NCBI GenBank assembly: GCA_040954595.2
Contig: CM082592.2
Coordinates: 3,534,001 to 3,598,000, forward strand
Direction of reading: 5' to 3'
From: Balanoglossus misakiensis
Lineage: Eukaryota > Hemichordata
DNA length: 64,000 nt
Positions 52,810-63,827 of the stretch are shown here, piece after piece (within the stretch, counting starts at the first letter, position 1; the number at the start of each line of letters is the position of its first letter). The translations under genes were made by a program, and so were the position numbers. A model generated the notes under the pieces. It was not told where the DNA came from. It saw only the letters and a list, made by a program, of their open reading frames with translations, and searched no databases.

Positions 52810-55800
52810 TCAAAAATACTCAGTGTCCGTTGAATCGCTGTCATAAACGCCCATTTCTTTAAAATTTGCTCGTTCAAGAGTCGGTGTAACGGGTCTTATT
52901 GGGGGTCTCTCATTTGACGTCGTGCCGGTTGATGACGTGGAGGAAGATCTGATGATGGTCGATCTTCCGGTAACCAAGGGTGCCGCCATTTTGTTTATCG
53001 GCGGCTGTTTTCTTTCTGGCGAGTGGTGACTTGAAGTTGAACTGTAATGATTGAAAAAATCCTCGAAGCCTGAGTCCATACCGTAGCCGTTGGTAGTCGG
53101 TGACGGTTTTTCATCATAAAACACATCCGCGCTATCCTGAGAAGTTGATCGTGTCAATGTCCCGTGAGCAAAACTGTCGGGAATTTCGTGAGATTTCTCC
53201 GGGGCTTTATGTTGTTCGAATTCTGTCTTGTTGTCCTCAACGACAGTCACTTCGGTTTTGCTGTCGCCGTTATTGCTATCAGAACGTTCAACACTTCTTT
53301 CCTCGTGGGAACTCCTAACATTTCCTTCAAATTCATACGTTGTGTTGTTGCTGGTGTTACTGCTGAGACTTGGGTTGGAGGCTGAACGAGTCCGATTTTT
53401 GTCGGCAGCTCGGTTTCTCAGTTTGCTGAGGCTACTGAGGCTGCTGCCTACACTGGCTCTGGGCGTCGTTTGGTGACCGCTTTTGTTGCCGCCATGATGG
53501 AAAATCGGCACGGGGATTTTTGTCGGACTGTCCGGGAAAGGGTCTACTCTCTTGGGGAGATAAAACTTCGGTTCTAGTTTGTGGAAAGATGGCACAGGAG
53601 AGCACGGCCTCAGGGCAGAATGCCTGATGCTTCTGTTGAGCCCTTCATTGAACGTCACGCGCGCCCTTCTTTGATCAGACGAATTTGAACTGTCGTCTGC
53701 TTCGTCGTCCGAGTCGTACGCATCCAGCTGCCCCTTTTTCGACCCGCCAATAAATCGTTTCATCGCATCGTGGAGTCGCTGTTTGCCTCTGTCCCGTTGA
53801 TTGTAGGATGAGGAGGACCCGTCTGCCCCGTAATCTCGCGACCTGGCTTGTCGTCTCTCGAAGTCTCGCGGCTCGGGTGTCTTTGAGCGGTACCTTATTT
53901 GGTTTCTGTCATTCCTAAGACTATCCTCCATTTCCCTGCGTCTGGCTCTTTCTGGTGAAACAGAACGACAGCGTCGACGCGCGATTTCTCTATCTTCTTG
54001 CTCCCGCGTTCGACGACTGGAAATTCGCGATGATGGTCGTTCAGTCGGAGTTTCTCGTTCTCGAGATCTTCCTGGCTGAGTGGAGGCCTGTTTCTGATAA
54101 GAGTTTTCTGATTTGAGAACACGATGGCCTCCGCCGTCAGTTCGTGATATAACAAACACAACGTCGTCCTTTTGCGGTTTCGATACTCTCGAGAATTCTC
54201 GCGTTTGTGTAGGCTCTGTCGACCTCGGTGCTGGACTGCTTCGTCCGGATGATCTCGCTCTCGACGGCGCTGGACTAGTCGCTCTTGGTCGCTCTATGAA
54301 ACTCGGACTGGCCCTCCCCGATCTCGTCGGCGTTGGCGCGGGACTCGTAGCTCTTGCCCGCATTCTTTCTTTTCGCTCCTTCTCTCTGTCAATCAAACTG
54401 CTACCTGTACGCGTCGACGTTGGCGTCGCCGATCGTGCCGGTGTCGACGACCGATCTCTGTTCGGCGGCACCGAACGCGACCTGGTGGGAACGGGGCTGG
54501 ATCGTCCCGTCCTCGATGTAGGTCGTTCCGCCTCTCTCTCGAACGGTCGCGGACTCGATCGCCCCGTTGAACGGGGGTGAGGGTGCTCGCTCTCTTGGCT
54601 AACTTCGAGCAAGCCCGATCTGGATGAACGCAACGCTGGCGATGGGCTCGACCGCCCGCTTCTGATGTACTCGGCAATCGGCGACGGACTTGACCTTCCC
54701 GAGGATCTCATCGGCGCTGGAGTGTCGGGAAGCGACCTCCCCTCTCCTCGCTTCGGGAATGTCGACATTCTGTTGTTACCTGATATATCATATGACGGAT
54801 GGTCCAACCTGGTGCTATTGTTCCAGTCCGTGCCAGTCGGTTGGCAGCTGTGACCTCCGCTTTTCCTCGAAGACGACGTGTCGCTAGCGCTGTCTGAGCT
54901 GTCCGGATGAAACGCCTTTGGACCCGGAGACTTCGCTCTGCCTCGTCGCTGGTGTTCTCCGCGAGTTTGAGATGACGACGTAATTTCACGGTGTGTCATG
55001 TACGTTTGTCTCGAGCTCTGTTGCGGAATTTCCCAGTCCTCGGTGTTAACATCGCCTTCTTGTGAGTGTGTTTCAGCCCCGGTAGATGTTGGCTGCGCAG
55101 GACTCTCAGTTACAAGACTCTTATAGTCATCATCATCGTTATCGTCGTGATTGATCATGTACTTGTTAGGAGCAGAAGAAGTCGGGCGTCCTCGTTTACG
55201 ACTCTCATCTTCGGGGCTGTAATCACCGTCATCATTGTTCATATATTTATTTGGTGCGGGAGCAGTCGGTCGCCCTCGCCTGCGACTGTCGTTTTCTGGG
55301 CTGTAATAGTTATCATCATCGTTCGTATATTTATTTGGCGCGGGAGAAGTTGGTCGTCCTCGTCTGCGACTGTCGGTTTCTGGGCTGTAATAGTTATCAT
55401 CATTGTTCGTATATTTATTTGGCGCGGGAGAAGTTGGTCGTCCTCGTCTGCGACTGTCGGTTTCAGGGCTGTAATAGTTATCATCATTGTTCGTATATTT
55501 ATTTGGCGCGGGAGAAGTTGGTCGTCCTCGCCTGCGACTATAATTTTCTGGACTGTGGTAATCGTTATCATCATTGTTCATGTACTTATTTGGCGCAGGC
55601 GACGTTGGTCGGCCGCGTCTGGGGCTCTCAGTCACCCGGTTGTTATAAAAGCTGTCGTCATGATTCATACTTCTGTTCGGTCCGGGAGAAGCCGCGCGTC
55701 CCCGTCTCCGAATGTCTTGACTTGACGAGGTCCTAGGGGAGGCCGGGCGTGGCGCTCTAGTCGGCGTCTGAGGCCTGGCTGATGAGTTGTCGCCGCGGTC

Positions 55801-57144
55801 AGCGTCTCCGTTCATGGAAGCGTACCTGGACGATCTCGCCGGAGATTCGGGCGAGTGGTTCAGAGAGCCGTTCGACGACATGAGCGATGACCGTCTGGCA
55901 TTTTCGACCGACTGTCGCAGGAGCGGGCCATCCGCACTGCTCCGCAAATTGTCGTCTCTGTGAGACAGCCTCCCGGTGCTCCCGGACTTCCTCATCGGGG
56001 TGGTTGACGATAGCGACGGCGATGGCGCGCGGTTTTTGCTGTAGTCGTTCTCGCGAGAAGTTCGCCGCGTGTTCGAGTCGCCATTTTGCATATTGACGTT
56101 ACCGGTGCTATGGAAACGATGATGCAACTTGTTGTTATTCTTGTTGATTTCCTGAGACATCCTAAAACACAACAGAGATATCCAAGATGATTAATTTTCA
56201 ATACAAGTATGTAAATTCACAAAAATAAAGGTAAACCAGGTATTGACGCCAGTGCAAACACAACTCGGAGCAGTCAACTAAAGAACGAGATTGAAATTTG
56301 AATTTATGAAAGTGGTCACAATGCCAATGCCAAGTACGCAACGCTTGTTTTATCTTAACACCTTTCGAAAGTCTAATCACTTACTTAATAGGGCGTCCCT
56401 ATTCCTTCGAACGAGTTTGACAATAATATTTATTTTTTTTCTGTAATAATTCAATAATTGTTAACTTGAATGTGGCGGATATTCTTGTTACATTCTATCT
56501 GTCGTGCTTTATTTTCATGGATTGAGCCACTGGACCGTGGTTGAGCTCAGTCCATTGACCTAACCATTCCATTTCATATGATACCAGTCAGATAACCACT
56601 AATTACAACGCTTGTGGTAGTTGTTTGAAGAGCTGACGACAACAGACTATTGTGGATGCAATGATAGGCTATAAATATTGCTGTTCAGTTAGAAGATGGG
56701 CGTTTGATTTATTCCAACAAAACCAACAACAGATCATGACGTCGTATAGATACTTGACATACAGGATGGTGATGTATGGCATTACTTGGTAAAAACATCA
56801 GAGCATTTTCATTAAAAATGGTGCGCGGAATGTCCAGAAACACGTCAAATCGAGATTGTTGTACAGTTATCACATTTGCGCACCAATTTTGTTCAAGATT
56901 TACGCTCGACTACATAGGCTTCAGAGTTTTTATGAGACAATTTCGTTTCATCAATCAATTTCCACTTTAGAGAAAACCTGACGTGCTTTACGCACATGGA
57001 GACACACAGACACGCACGCACGTGCGCGCGCTCACATAATCACACACAGTCAAGCTTACCTTGGTTTTGAGTTGTAACTTGAAACGTTTGGTGAGCTTGG
57101 TCTGCGCACTATAGTAGTATCTTGAAGCCGAGCTGCTTTGTGAA
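52810..57144 (-). CDS. Large disordered Ser/Arg/Pro-rich protein with 28-residue RGRP repeats, function unknown
   Basis: A single 3.35-kb exon (52810-56161) encodes about 1116 residues. From the acceptor TTTTAG|G at 56161, the frame continues in phase into an upstream exon, 57060-57144, which adds 28 codons (including RRPSSPNVSSYNSKPR) without a methionine. The true start is therefore either further upstream, or the ATG at 56160 with a spliced 5' UTR. The product is very rich in Ser, Arg, Pro and Asp and has no folded domain that I recognise. Visible elements in order are tandem repeats RRRGRPTSPAPNKY..NNDDN.YSPE; many GRSSPSP-like words; an acidic DSDDEADDSSNSSD stretch followed by RARVTF; SPTKIPVP; and a tail GVYDSDSTDTEYF. 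RGRP resembles an AT-hook core, and the SP/TP sites suit proline-directed kinases. Its GC content is higher than its surroundings. I do not recognise a vertebrate orthologue. Confidence 0.85.
55150..55720 (-). repeat. Coding tandem repeat, 84-bp (28-residue) units
   Basis: Six units carry RGRPTSPAP, RGRPTAPAP or RGRPTSSAP followed by NKY, an Asn/Asp run and SPE. A seventh, diverged unit (RGRAASPGPNRS) lies at the N-terminal side. Three central units are almost identical at DNA level, so the array has expanded or been homogenised recently. Confidence 0.9.
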
Positions 57145-58682
57145 CTGAAAACCACGAAAAAAGGACAAACTTTAGTGTAACTTACATGCTTTATATTCTT
57201 GAAATCTTAACTAATTGAGAAAAAGCGATCCCTCGCTTGAATCACTCATGGCTGGGTTTCTATCTTCATAAAATGTGCTCTTCTAAGATGTTGCTATACG
57301 CGGGTTCCTCCTTTCTAGGTCACTGAATGTTTACAATACAACTGAATAGACACACAGAAAAAATGAGGCGGACTGTAGATCTGTTCCAGTACCATATAAT
57401 TTAATAAGTTAACTGGTCTTGAGGTCACAGGGTCGATGGAGGTCAGATGAGAACATGATTATAAGTTACAAATCAAGTCAAGGTCGCGTTATTATACTTT
57501 AATTACTTGCACTGTGATGAGATACCAACGCCCAGTGCGTTGCTATGATACCCAAAACAAGTATTGGGGGGAATATAATAGAATTCACAGTAACAATTGA
57601 TCCATATCACAATAGCTGAACGCGACAGGAGACTGTGTCAGTACTTTCAAATGTCGCCGATTCTTTCAAGTGACTTTTTGCTCCGGCCCATATAAACCAG
57701 TAATCGGCTCGTTTTACACCGACACTCTGTTCTCCCGGCGGGAATGGTACCGGACAAGACAAACCTGAATCCTCGCATAAACGCGAACAAAACCCCGCGC
57801 CACGACGGTGTAAGTGGCGTGAAGAAGTCCCCTTCTTTGTGTTGAATCCCCCCATGCACAAAAGTGACACTTTCGCCCCTTTCATCCGTGTTCAATACCC
57901 GGGGTTTGAATTTAACAGGGGCAAAGAACAGTGCGCGCCGGTGATTGAATGGTTTTAATTGGCTGAGAATGCTGATTGGGGTGGACCAGCGAAGGGTAAT
58001 TGAACCTTCATTGTTCGACAGTTTGGTAAACACGGCTATAAAGATCTTACATGCTGGGTAGAACTACAGACAGGGACAACACCTTGTTATCTGTGGTAGA
58101 ACAACGTGTCCATTTAATGAAGCTCAGATTAGCTCTTTTACACTTGAAGCGCCCCTTGTAACAAGTTCAGGGGGCGACAATCGCCCCTTCTTGAGCAGCC
58201 CACCCGGCCAGTACATGCGCGTCCAAGCCTCCATAGCAGGCACCGTAGGTCAAAACACTGGGAAAACGGCCTATACATTTTAACTTCCCCCCCCCCCCCC
58301 AAACTATGTTGTAGATGACTTTCACATTCATTTACGTGTAATTTAGCTCCAGGGCTATAGTGTGCAATTGTTGGAACAGCCTATCTGGATACCGTAGTGA
58401 ACTTGTTGATATGGCGACTTTTGAAATTGGGTTGGCAGAACGTAACAATTTTATGCAAATGAAAGAAACTGCGTTCCTGCCATGGCGATTATCAAGAATG
58501 TATCAGTTTATAATAATATAACCCGCCCAACAGGTTCGGATAATCGGTGTTCCACTGTATATTCAATATGGCGAGCTCAACATGTAAACACACAACTTCT
58601 CATCCCTCAAAAACATACAGGGGACCCATCTTAAGTAACGTCCAATGTAAAAGGTCACTGAACTCGTCAGCGTATTATGTGG
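57145..58682. other. Upstream DNA of the Ser/Arg-rich gene, no supported gene
   Basis: Contains a minus-strand open frame of 128 codons near 57647-58033 without splice or homology support, a small palindrome GGGGCGACAATCGCCCC near 58172 and a C run near 58290. An upstream exon or promoter of the Ser/Arg-rich gene probably lies here or beyond, but I could not define it. Confidence 0.3.
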
Positions 58683-58942
58683 CTACTCGTACATTGACCT
58701 TTTGGGGCGGGATTCTTTTTTGGCGCGCAACCACTAGTACCAGGCCCCAGACCAGGAACTGGCGACCCGCCGTTTGTTTCCAACGCCAAATTTGATTCTA
58801 ATGTTGAATGTCCGAGAAAACAATTTATCTGACCTGTAGTTTTCTTGGCTCGCTTACGTTTTAATTTGGAAACTTTTAAAAAAATCAAACGCCACCGTCT
58901 TGATGACTGGCCCCTATTTTAATAATGGTTTCGTCGTTTCGC
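58683..58942. repeat. 250-bp block duplicated at 60941-61183
   Basis: The block starting TACTCGTACATTGACC, through 'ggcgggattcttttttggcg' to 'aataatggtttcgtcgtttc', recurs at 60941 in direct orientation with few substitutions and one short deletion. Confidence 0.85.
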
Positions 58943-59054
58943 AATGGAAAAGGTCGCTGAACTCGCCAGCTGAAGCGATTGCGAAACAGCGAAACCACAA
59001 AAAACTGACATTATTTCCTTAAAGACCACAGAGCGAAGGATGCATATTGCAATT

Positions 59055-59403
59055 AAAGGGACAAAGTCTCTCTCTCGCTGCCCTTTTTTTCCATTAATTA
59101 TATTTGATACAAGACACCGTTTGTTATTCTACATGTGGATATATAGTGAATGAACGTTCAACCACACAAAACTTCCATCCCTCTTATAGACAGGAGAGTG
59201 AAAAAAATCGCCAAAATGAATCATTGTTCTGTACCATTAATTCATTTTGGGCGAGTTTTTACTCTCGTATCATACAAGTGGGATGGAAGTTTTGTGTGGT
59301 TGAACGTTCATTCACTATATATCCACATGTAGAATAACAAACGGTGTCTTGTATCCAACATAATTAATGGAAAAAGGGCAGCGAGAGAGACTTTGTCCCT
59401 TTT
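59055..59403. mobile_element. Large foldback element, copy 1
   Basis: Two arms of about 165 bp are nearly perfect inverted repeats around a short centre near 59229. The outer end is AAAGGGACAAAGTCTCTCTC and its mirror. Because of the symmetry, overlapping open frames on it have no meaning. No transposase is present, so it is a non-autonomous foldback or MITE. Confidence 0.9.
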
Positions 59404-59423
59404 AAGATAATAAAGACTTTTGT

Positions 59424-59935
59424 CTTACCACTCCCATCAGCGTCTGACCTTCGGCAGTCTACATGTCTGGTCATACATACATACATACATCAACGTGTAC
59501 ATGTCTGATCAGCTGGCAGAAACAGTCAGTTGACTTCTGAGTGGCCTCGAGTCAATGTAGTATGTGTCACGCGCAAAGCACCATGGGAGTTCCAACATGA
59601 GTAAGCGTTGTGTCTTACCACTCCCATCAGCGTCTGACCTTCGGCAGTCGGCATACATGTCTGTCATACATACATACATCCACATATACTAGTACATGTC
59701 TGATCAGCTGGCATCCGGGTGTCCTATGGGAGTTCCAACATGAGTAAGCGTTGTGTCTTACCACTCCCATCAGCGTCTGACCTTCGGCAGTCGGCATACA
59801 TGTCTGTCATACATACATACATCCACATATACTAGTACATGTCTGATCAGCTGGCATCCGGGTGTCCTTGCGTCGGTGGTAGTGGTATATGTCACACGCA
59901 AAGCACCATGGGAGTTCCAACATGAGTAAGCGTTC
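59424..59935. repeat. Three tandem repeats of 143-190 bp
   Basis: Units begin CTTACCACTCCCATCAGCGT at 59424, 59614 and 59757. They include a CATACATA microsatellite, ACATGTCTGATCAGCTGGCA and CATGGGAGTTCCAACATGAG. The CATGTCTGATCAGCTGGCA word is nearly the reverse complement of part of the satellite at 61.2-62.0 kb. Confidence 0.85.
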
Positions 59936-60059
59936 CATTCTCCACGCAGAGAATAACCTTGCTAGGGAGTCCGACCACTATAGCCGCTATTTAGTGGCTA
60001 TTGGGAAGACCCCCTATATAGTCTAGAATTATCCACTCCAAGTCTATGCGTGGAGAATG
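59936..60059. mobile_element. 124-bp MITE-like element
   Basis: CATTCTCCACGCA (59936-59948) is mirrored by TGCGTGGAGAATG (60047-60059). Inside lies a smaller hairpin CCACTATAGCCGC / TTTAGTGG. Confidence 0.6.
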
Positions 60060-60940
60060 TAAGAACTTTTCTGTAAACTTTCCGGGGCATATTATGGAAA
60101 CTGGAAGCGAAAAACTGGACCATATTTTCGACCGCTGAAGGGGAGGTTTTAGCGTTTACATGATTTAAAATAACGCACTCTAGCGAAAGTTACCGCAAGT
60201 TGAAAATGCCTCAACAAACGTAGACTTGCTCCAAGTCTATGGGCTGTGTAGGGAACGTGTCGGCCCATACCCGAAACCACAAGCTCAGTCGCAAATTCGA
60301 AACTCGCCTCACTACCAAAAACACGCTTAAGGCAAGCATGCATGCAAAAAAGTATTGAAATTATTTATTAAGACAAAAAACCACCGAAAACACAAAAAGT
60401 ATTGAGATTTAAAAATCACCAAGCGACTAGTGGGCTAGTCTACAACAAACGGTCTGTGAGCGGCCATTCAAAATGCAACGGTATGCTAATGAAGGTGGTG
60501 CGCTCTGGTTGATTGTCGCGATTTGTTTATGTTTTTTTTCACTCCGTATGTCAGCTGGCATCATGGCGTACTGTTGCCAACGACGTAGTTTGAAGTTAGC
60601 AGGCAGACTAAACAGCGAGCGCGCAGCTTTATTGTGTGTATATTTTGAAAGACTAATATGTAATGTGTGTGAAATTGCATGGGAGCCCCAAATCGATTTC
60701 ACTGTACTATCTCATAGGCGTCTAACACATTCCAACGAAACCACAAAGATCGAAACCTCAAAATGCGGCAGCAACTTACACTATTTCCTTAAATACCACA
60801 AGGCAGGGAGGCATGAATTGCAATTAAGATAATAAAGAAATTTGGACAATGATACTGTGTTGTGTGAGTTACATGCGTTTCTATATATAACTACTACTCT
60901 TACCCCCCATCAGTGTTTGACCCTCGAAAGCTTATGGAAT
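60060..60940. repeat. Repeat-derived DNA with blocks shared with 63.35-63.55 kb
   Basis: Words such as GGACCATATTTTCGACCG, GGGGAGGTTTTAGCGTTTAC and GTGAGCGGCCATTCAAAATG recur at 63353-63545, where the intervening DNA is missing. No gene could be supported. Confidence 0.6.
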
Positions 60941-61183
60941 ATACTCGTACATTGACCTTTTGGGGCGGGATTCTTTTTTGGCGCGCAACCACACCAGGAA
61001 CTGGCGACCCGCCGTTTGTTTCCAACGCCAAATTTGATTCTGATGTTGAATTTCCGAAAAAACAATTCATCTGACCTGTAGTTTTCTTGGGTCGCTTACG
61101 TTTTAATTTGGAAACTTTTTAAAAAATCATACGCCACAGTCTTGATGACTGGCCCCTATTTTAATAATGGTTTCGTCGTTTCG
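60941..61183. repeat. Second copy of the 58683 block
   Basis: Direct-orientation duplicate of 58683-58942, ending where the 82-bp satellite begins (the last TTTCGC word continues into it). Confidence 0.85.
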
Positions 61184-61202
61184 CTGTTTCGCTTCGTATG
61201 TG

Positions 61203-62040
61203 AAGGACTGTTTCTGCCAGCTGATCGGACATGTAAGATTTCGAAGTCACCGTTTCGCTTCGCATGTGAAGGCCGTGAAGTAAACTGACTGTTTTCTGCC
61301 AGCTGATCGGACATGTAAGATTTCGAAGTCACCGTTTCGCTTCGCATGTGAAGGCCGTGAAGTAAACTGACTGTTTTCTGCCAGCTGATCGGACATGTAA
61401 GATTTCGAAGTCACCGTTTCGCTTCGCATGTGAAGGCCGTGAAGTAAACTGACTGTTTTCTGCCAGCTGATCGGACATGTAAGATTTCGAAGTCACCGTT
61501 TCGCTTCGCATGTGAAGGCCGTGAAGTAAACTGACTGTTTTCTGCCAGCTGATCGGACATGTAAGATTTCGAAGTCACCGTTTCGCTTCGCATGTGAAGG
61601 CCGTGAAGTAAACTGACTGTTTTCTGCCAGCTGATCGGACATGTAAGATTTCGAAGTCACCGTTTCGCTTCGCATGTGAAGGCCGTGAAGTAAACTGACT
61701 GTTTTCTGCCAGCTGATCGGACATGTAAGATTTCGAAGTCACCGCTTCGCTTCGCATGTGAAGGCCGTGAAGTAAACTGACTGTTTTCTGCCAGCTGATC
61801 GGACATGTAAGATTTCGAAGTCACCGTTTCGCTTCGCATGTGAAGGCCGTGAAGTAAACTGACTGTTTTCTGCCAGCTGATCGGACATGTAAGATTTCGA
61901 AGTCACCGTTTCGCTTCGCATGTGAAGGCCGTGAAGTAAACTGACTGTTTTCTGCCAGCTGATCGGACATGTAAGATTTCGAAGTCACCGTTTCGCTTCG
62001 CATGTGAAGGCCGTGAAGTCAACTGATCGGACATGTAAGA
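61203..62040. repeat. 82-bp satellite array, about ten copies
   Basis: GATCGGACATGTAAGATTTC recurs every 82 bp from 61223 to 61961, with a truncated unit at 62023. Units are almost identical; I saw one T-to-C change at about 61745. The unit also holds CACCGTTTCGCTTCGCATGT and GAAGTAAACTGACTGTTTTC. There are no spacers of variable sequence, so it is not CRISPR-like. The repeated 60-codon minus-strand frames follow from absence of stops in the unit. Confidence 0.97.
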
Positions 62041-62128
62041 TTTCGAAGGTCAAACAATGATGGGGGGCGGTAAGACAAAAATCTTTATTATCTTAATTGT
62101 AATATACCTCATTCGCACTGTGGCATTT

Positions 62129-62480
62129 AAAGGGACAAAGTCTCTCTCTCGCTGCCCTTTTTTCCATTAATTATATTTGATACAAGACACCGTTTGTTAT
62201 TCTACATGTGGATATATAGTGAATCAAAATTCAACCACACGCAACTTCCATCCCTCTTATAGACAGGAGAGTGAAAAAAACTCGCCAAAATGAATAATCG
62301 TTCTTTACCATTTATTCATTTTGGGCGAGTTTTTAATCTCATATCATACAAATGGGATGGAAGTTGTGTGTGGTTTAACGTAGATTCACTATATATCCAC
62401 ATGTACATTAACATAACCAGTGTCTTGTATCAAACATAATTAATGGAATAAGGGTAGCTGGAGAGAGACTTTGTCCCTTT
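62129..62480. mobile_element. Large foldback element, copy 2
   Basis: Same family as the element at 59055, with the same AAAGGGACAAAGTCTCTCTC ends but more mismatches between arms, so it is older or less well preserved. It closes the satellite region on the right. Confidence 0.88.
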
Positions 62481-62730
62481 AAGGAAATAATGTCAGTTTT
62501 TTTGTGGTTTCGCTGTTTCGCAACTTCCACTTGCATATGCGGCGATTGACATAAGACAGGCCGGACCGCGTGACCTTTTCCACTTGGACATGAGACGTGA
62601 AAAATTGAATGGTACATGTGTCAGTGTTCAGTGCACAAAAGAATCTTACATAAACCCATCACTGCCCCTATTAAAATGCATAGTTTGTGTGTTTTTGTTT
62701 GTTTGTGTGTTTTTGTTTTAGAATACAATT

Positions 62731-63300
62731 AAAAGAAATTAAAAACAATATAAAAATATAAATAAAATAAAAACGAGATTACAAACAAAATTGAATAAAA
62801 AGAAAATTGAAAAGAAAAGACGACAAAATAAAATGAAAAGAAATTAAAAACAACATAAAACATAAATAAAATAAAAACGAAATTACAAACAAAATAGAAT
62901 AAAAAGAAAATTGAAAAGAAAAGACAACAAAATAAAATGAAAAGAAATTAAAAACAACATAAAAACATAAATAAAATAAAAACGAGATTACAAACAAAAT
63001 TGAATAAAAAGAAAATTGAAAAGAAAAGACGACAAAATACAATGAAAAGTAATTAAAAACAAAACAAAATAAACAAACATAAAAACGAAATTAAAAACAA
63101 AATTGAATAAAAAAATTTGAACAGAAAATAAAACAAAATACAATGAAAAGAAAATGATAAGAAAAAAGAAAAGAAAAATGAAAAGAAAATGAAAAGAAAT
63201 AAAAAAAAACAGTAAAAAATAAATAAAATCAAAACGAAATTAAAAAAAATGAATAAAAAAAATGGAAAAGAAAATGAAAAGAAAAATAAAGTGAAATGAA
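62731..63300. repeat. A-rich minisatellite, about 105-bp units
   Basis: The plus strand is almost free of T and C runs. Units starting AAAAGAAATTAAAAAC recur at 62731, 62836, 62940 and, with changes, 63045. They then break up into (AAAAG)n-like DNA. Phe/Leu/Ile-rich minus-strand frames here are composition artefacts. Confidence 0.9.
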
Positions 63301-63352
63301 ATGAACATTTTTTCACCCATGGACGAAATCTGCCGTGAGCCTACAGGGCTGG

Positions 63353-63550
63353 GACCATATTTTCGACCGGTGAAGTAACCTTCGGAAAGTCGCCGCAATA
63401 TCAATATTTCAGCAAATAATTCCAAAATCCATTTGGATGGCACGAACTAAGACATGTTAGGGGAGGTTTTCGCGTTTACATGATTTAAAAATAACGCCGG
63501 TCTGTGAGCGGCCATTCAAAATGCAACGGTCCTGATGGTGCGCTCTGGCT
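63353..63550. repeat. Deletion copy of repeat blocks from 60.1-60.5 kb
   Basis: Carries GGACCATATTTTCGACCG, TTTACATGATTTAAAA and GAGCGGCCATTCAAAATG in the same order as at 60118-60510 but with the DNA between them removed. Confidence 0.6.
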
Positions 63551-63827
63551 ATCGTTTACAAGTGTTGCGTAATGTAAGTGGAACCAGTATCTGGTTTACC
63601 ATGGGGAGTCTGCAATCACAGACAGTGTACATGCTTTTGGTCTTGTCAACAGAACTGTAAATCTCAAGACCATGGCAGTTGGCTTAAGCCAATCGAAAAA
63701 TCGGAAATAAAATAGAGAGAAATAGTGTTAACAGCCCATCTCGCAAACATGCTTGAATCATTCCATAAATATAGGCCAAACAACCACGAGGCAGGGACCA
63801 TTGGATTAACACAGACTTAACTGGAAG
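63551..63827 (+). promoter_or_regulatory. Upstream region of the F-box gene
   Basis: No TATA box or clear motif was noted. An in-frame TAA at 63807 lies seven codons before the ATG, so the coding region does not extend further upstream in this exon. Confidence 0.3.

Noticed and set aside
55066-55736. Plus-strand frames of 161-219 codons
   Set aside because: They are antisense shadows of the Ser/Arg-rich repeat array.
57647-58033. 128-codon minus-strand frame upstream of the Ser/Arg-rich gene
   Set aside because: Its ends have no matching donor in the phase required by exon 57060-57144, and the sequence resembles no known family.
61156-62003. Series of identical 60-codon minus-strand frames every 82 bp
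   Set aside because: They are a by-product of the satellite unit. 82 is not divisible by three, so no continuous repeat protein is encoded.
61203-62040. CRISPR-like regular repeat
   Set aside because: Units are contiguous and identical, with no variable spacers, and the setting is eukaryotic.
62779-63443. Phe/Leu-rich minus-strand frames resembling membrane proteins
   Set aside because: They come from the A-rich minisatellite on the plus strand; no splice or start context supports a gene.
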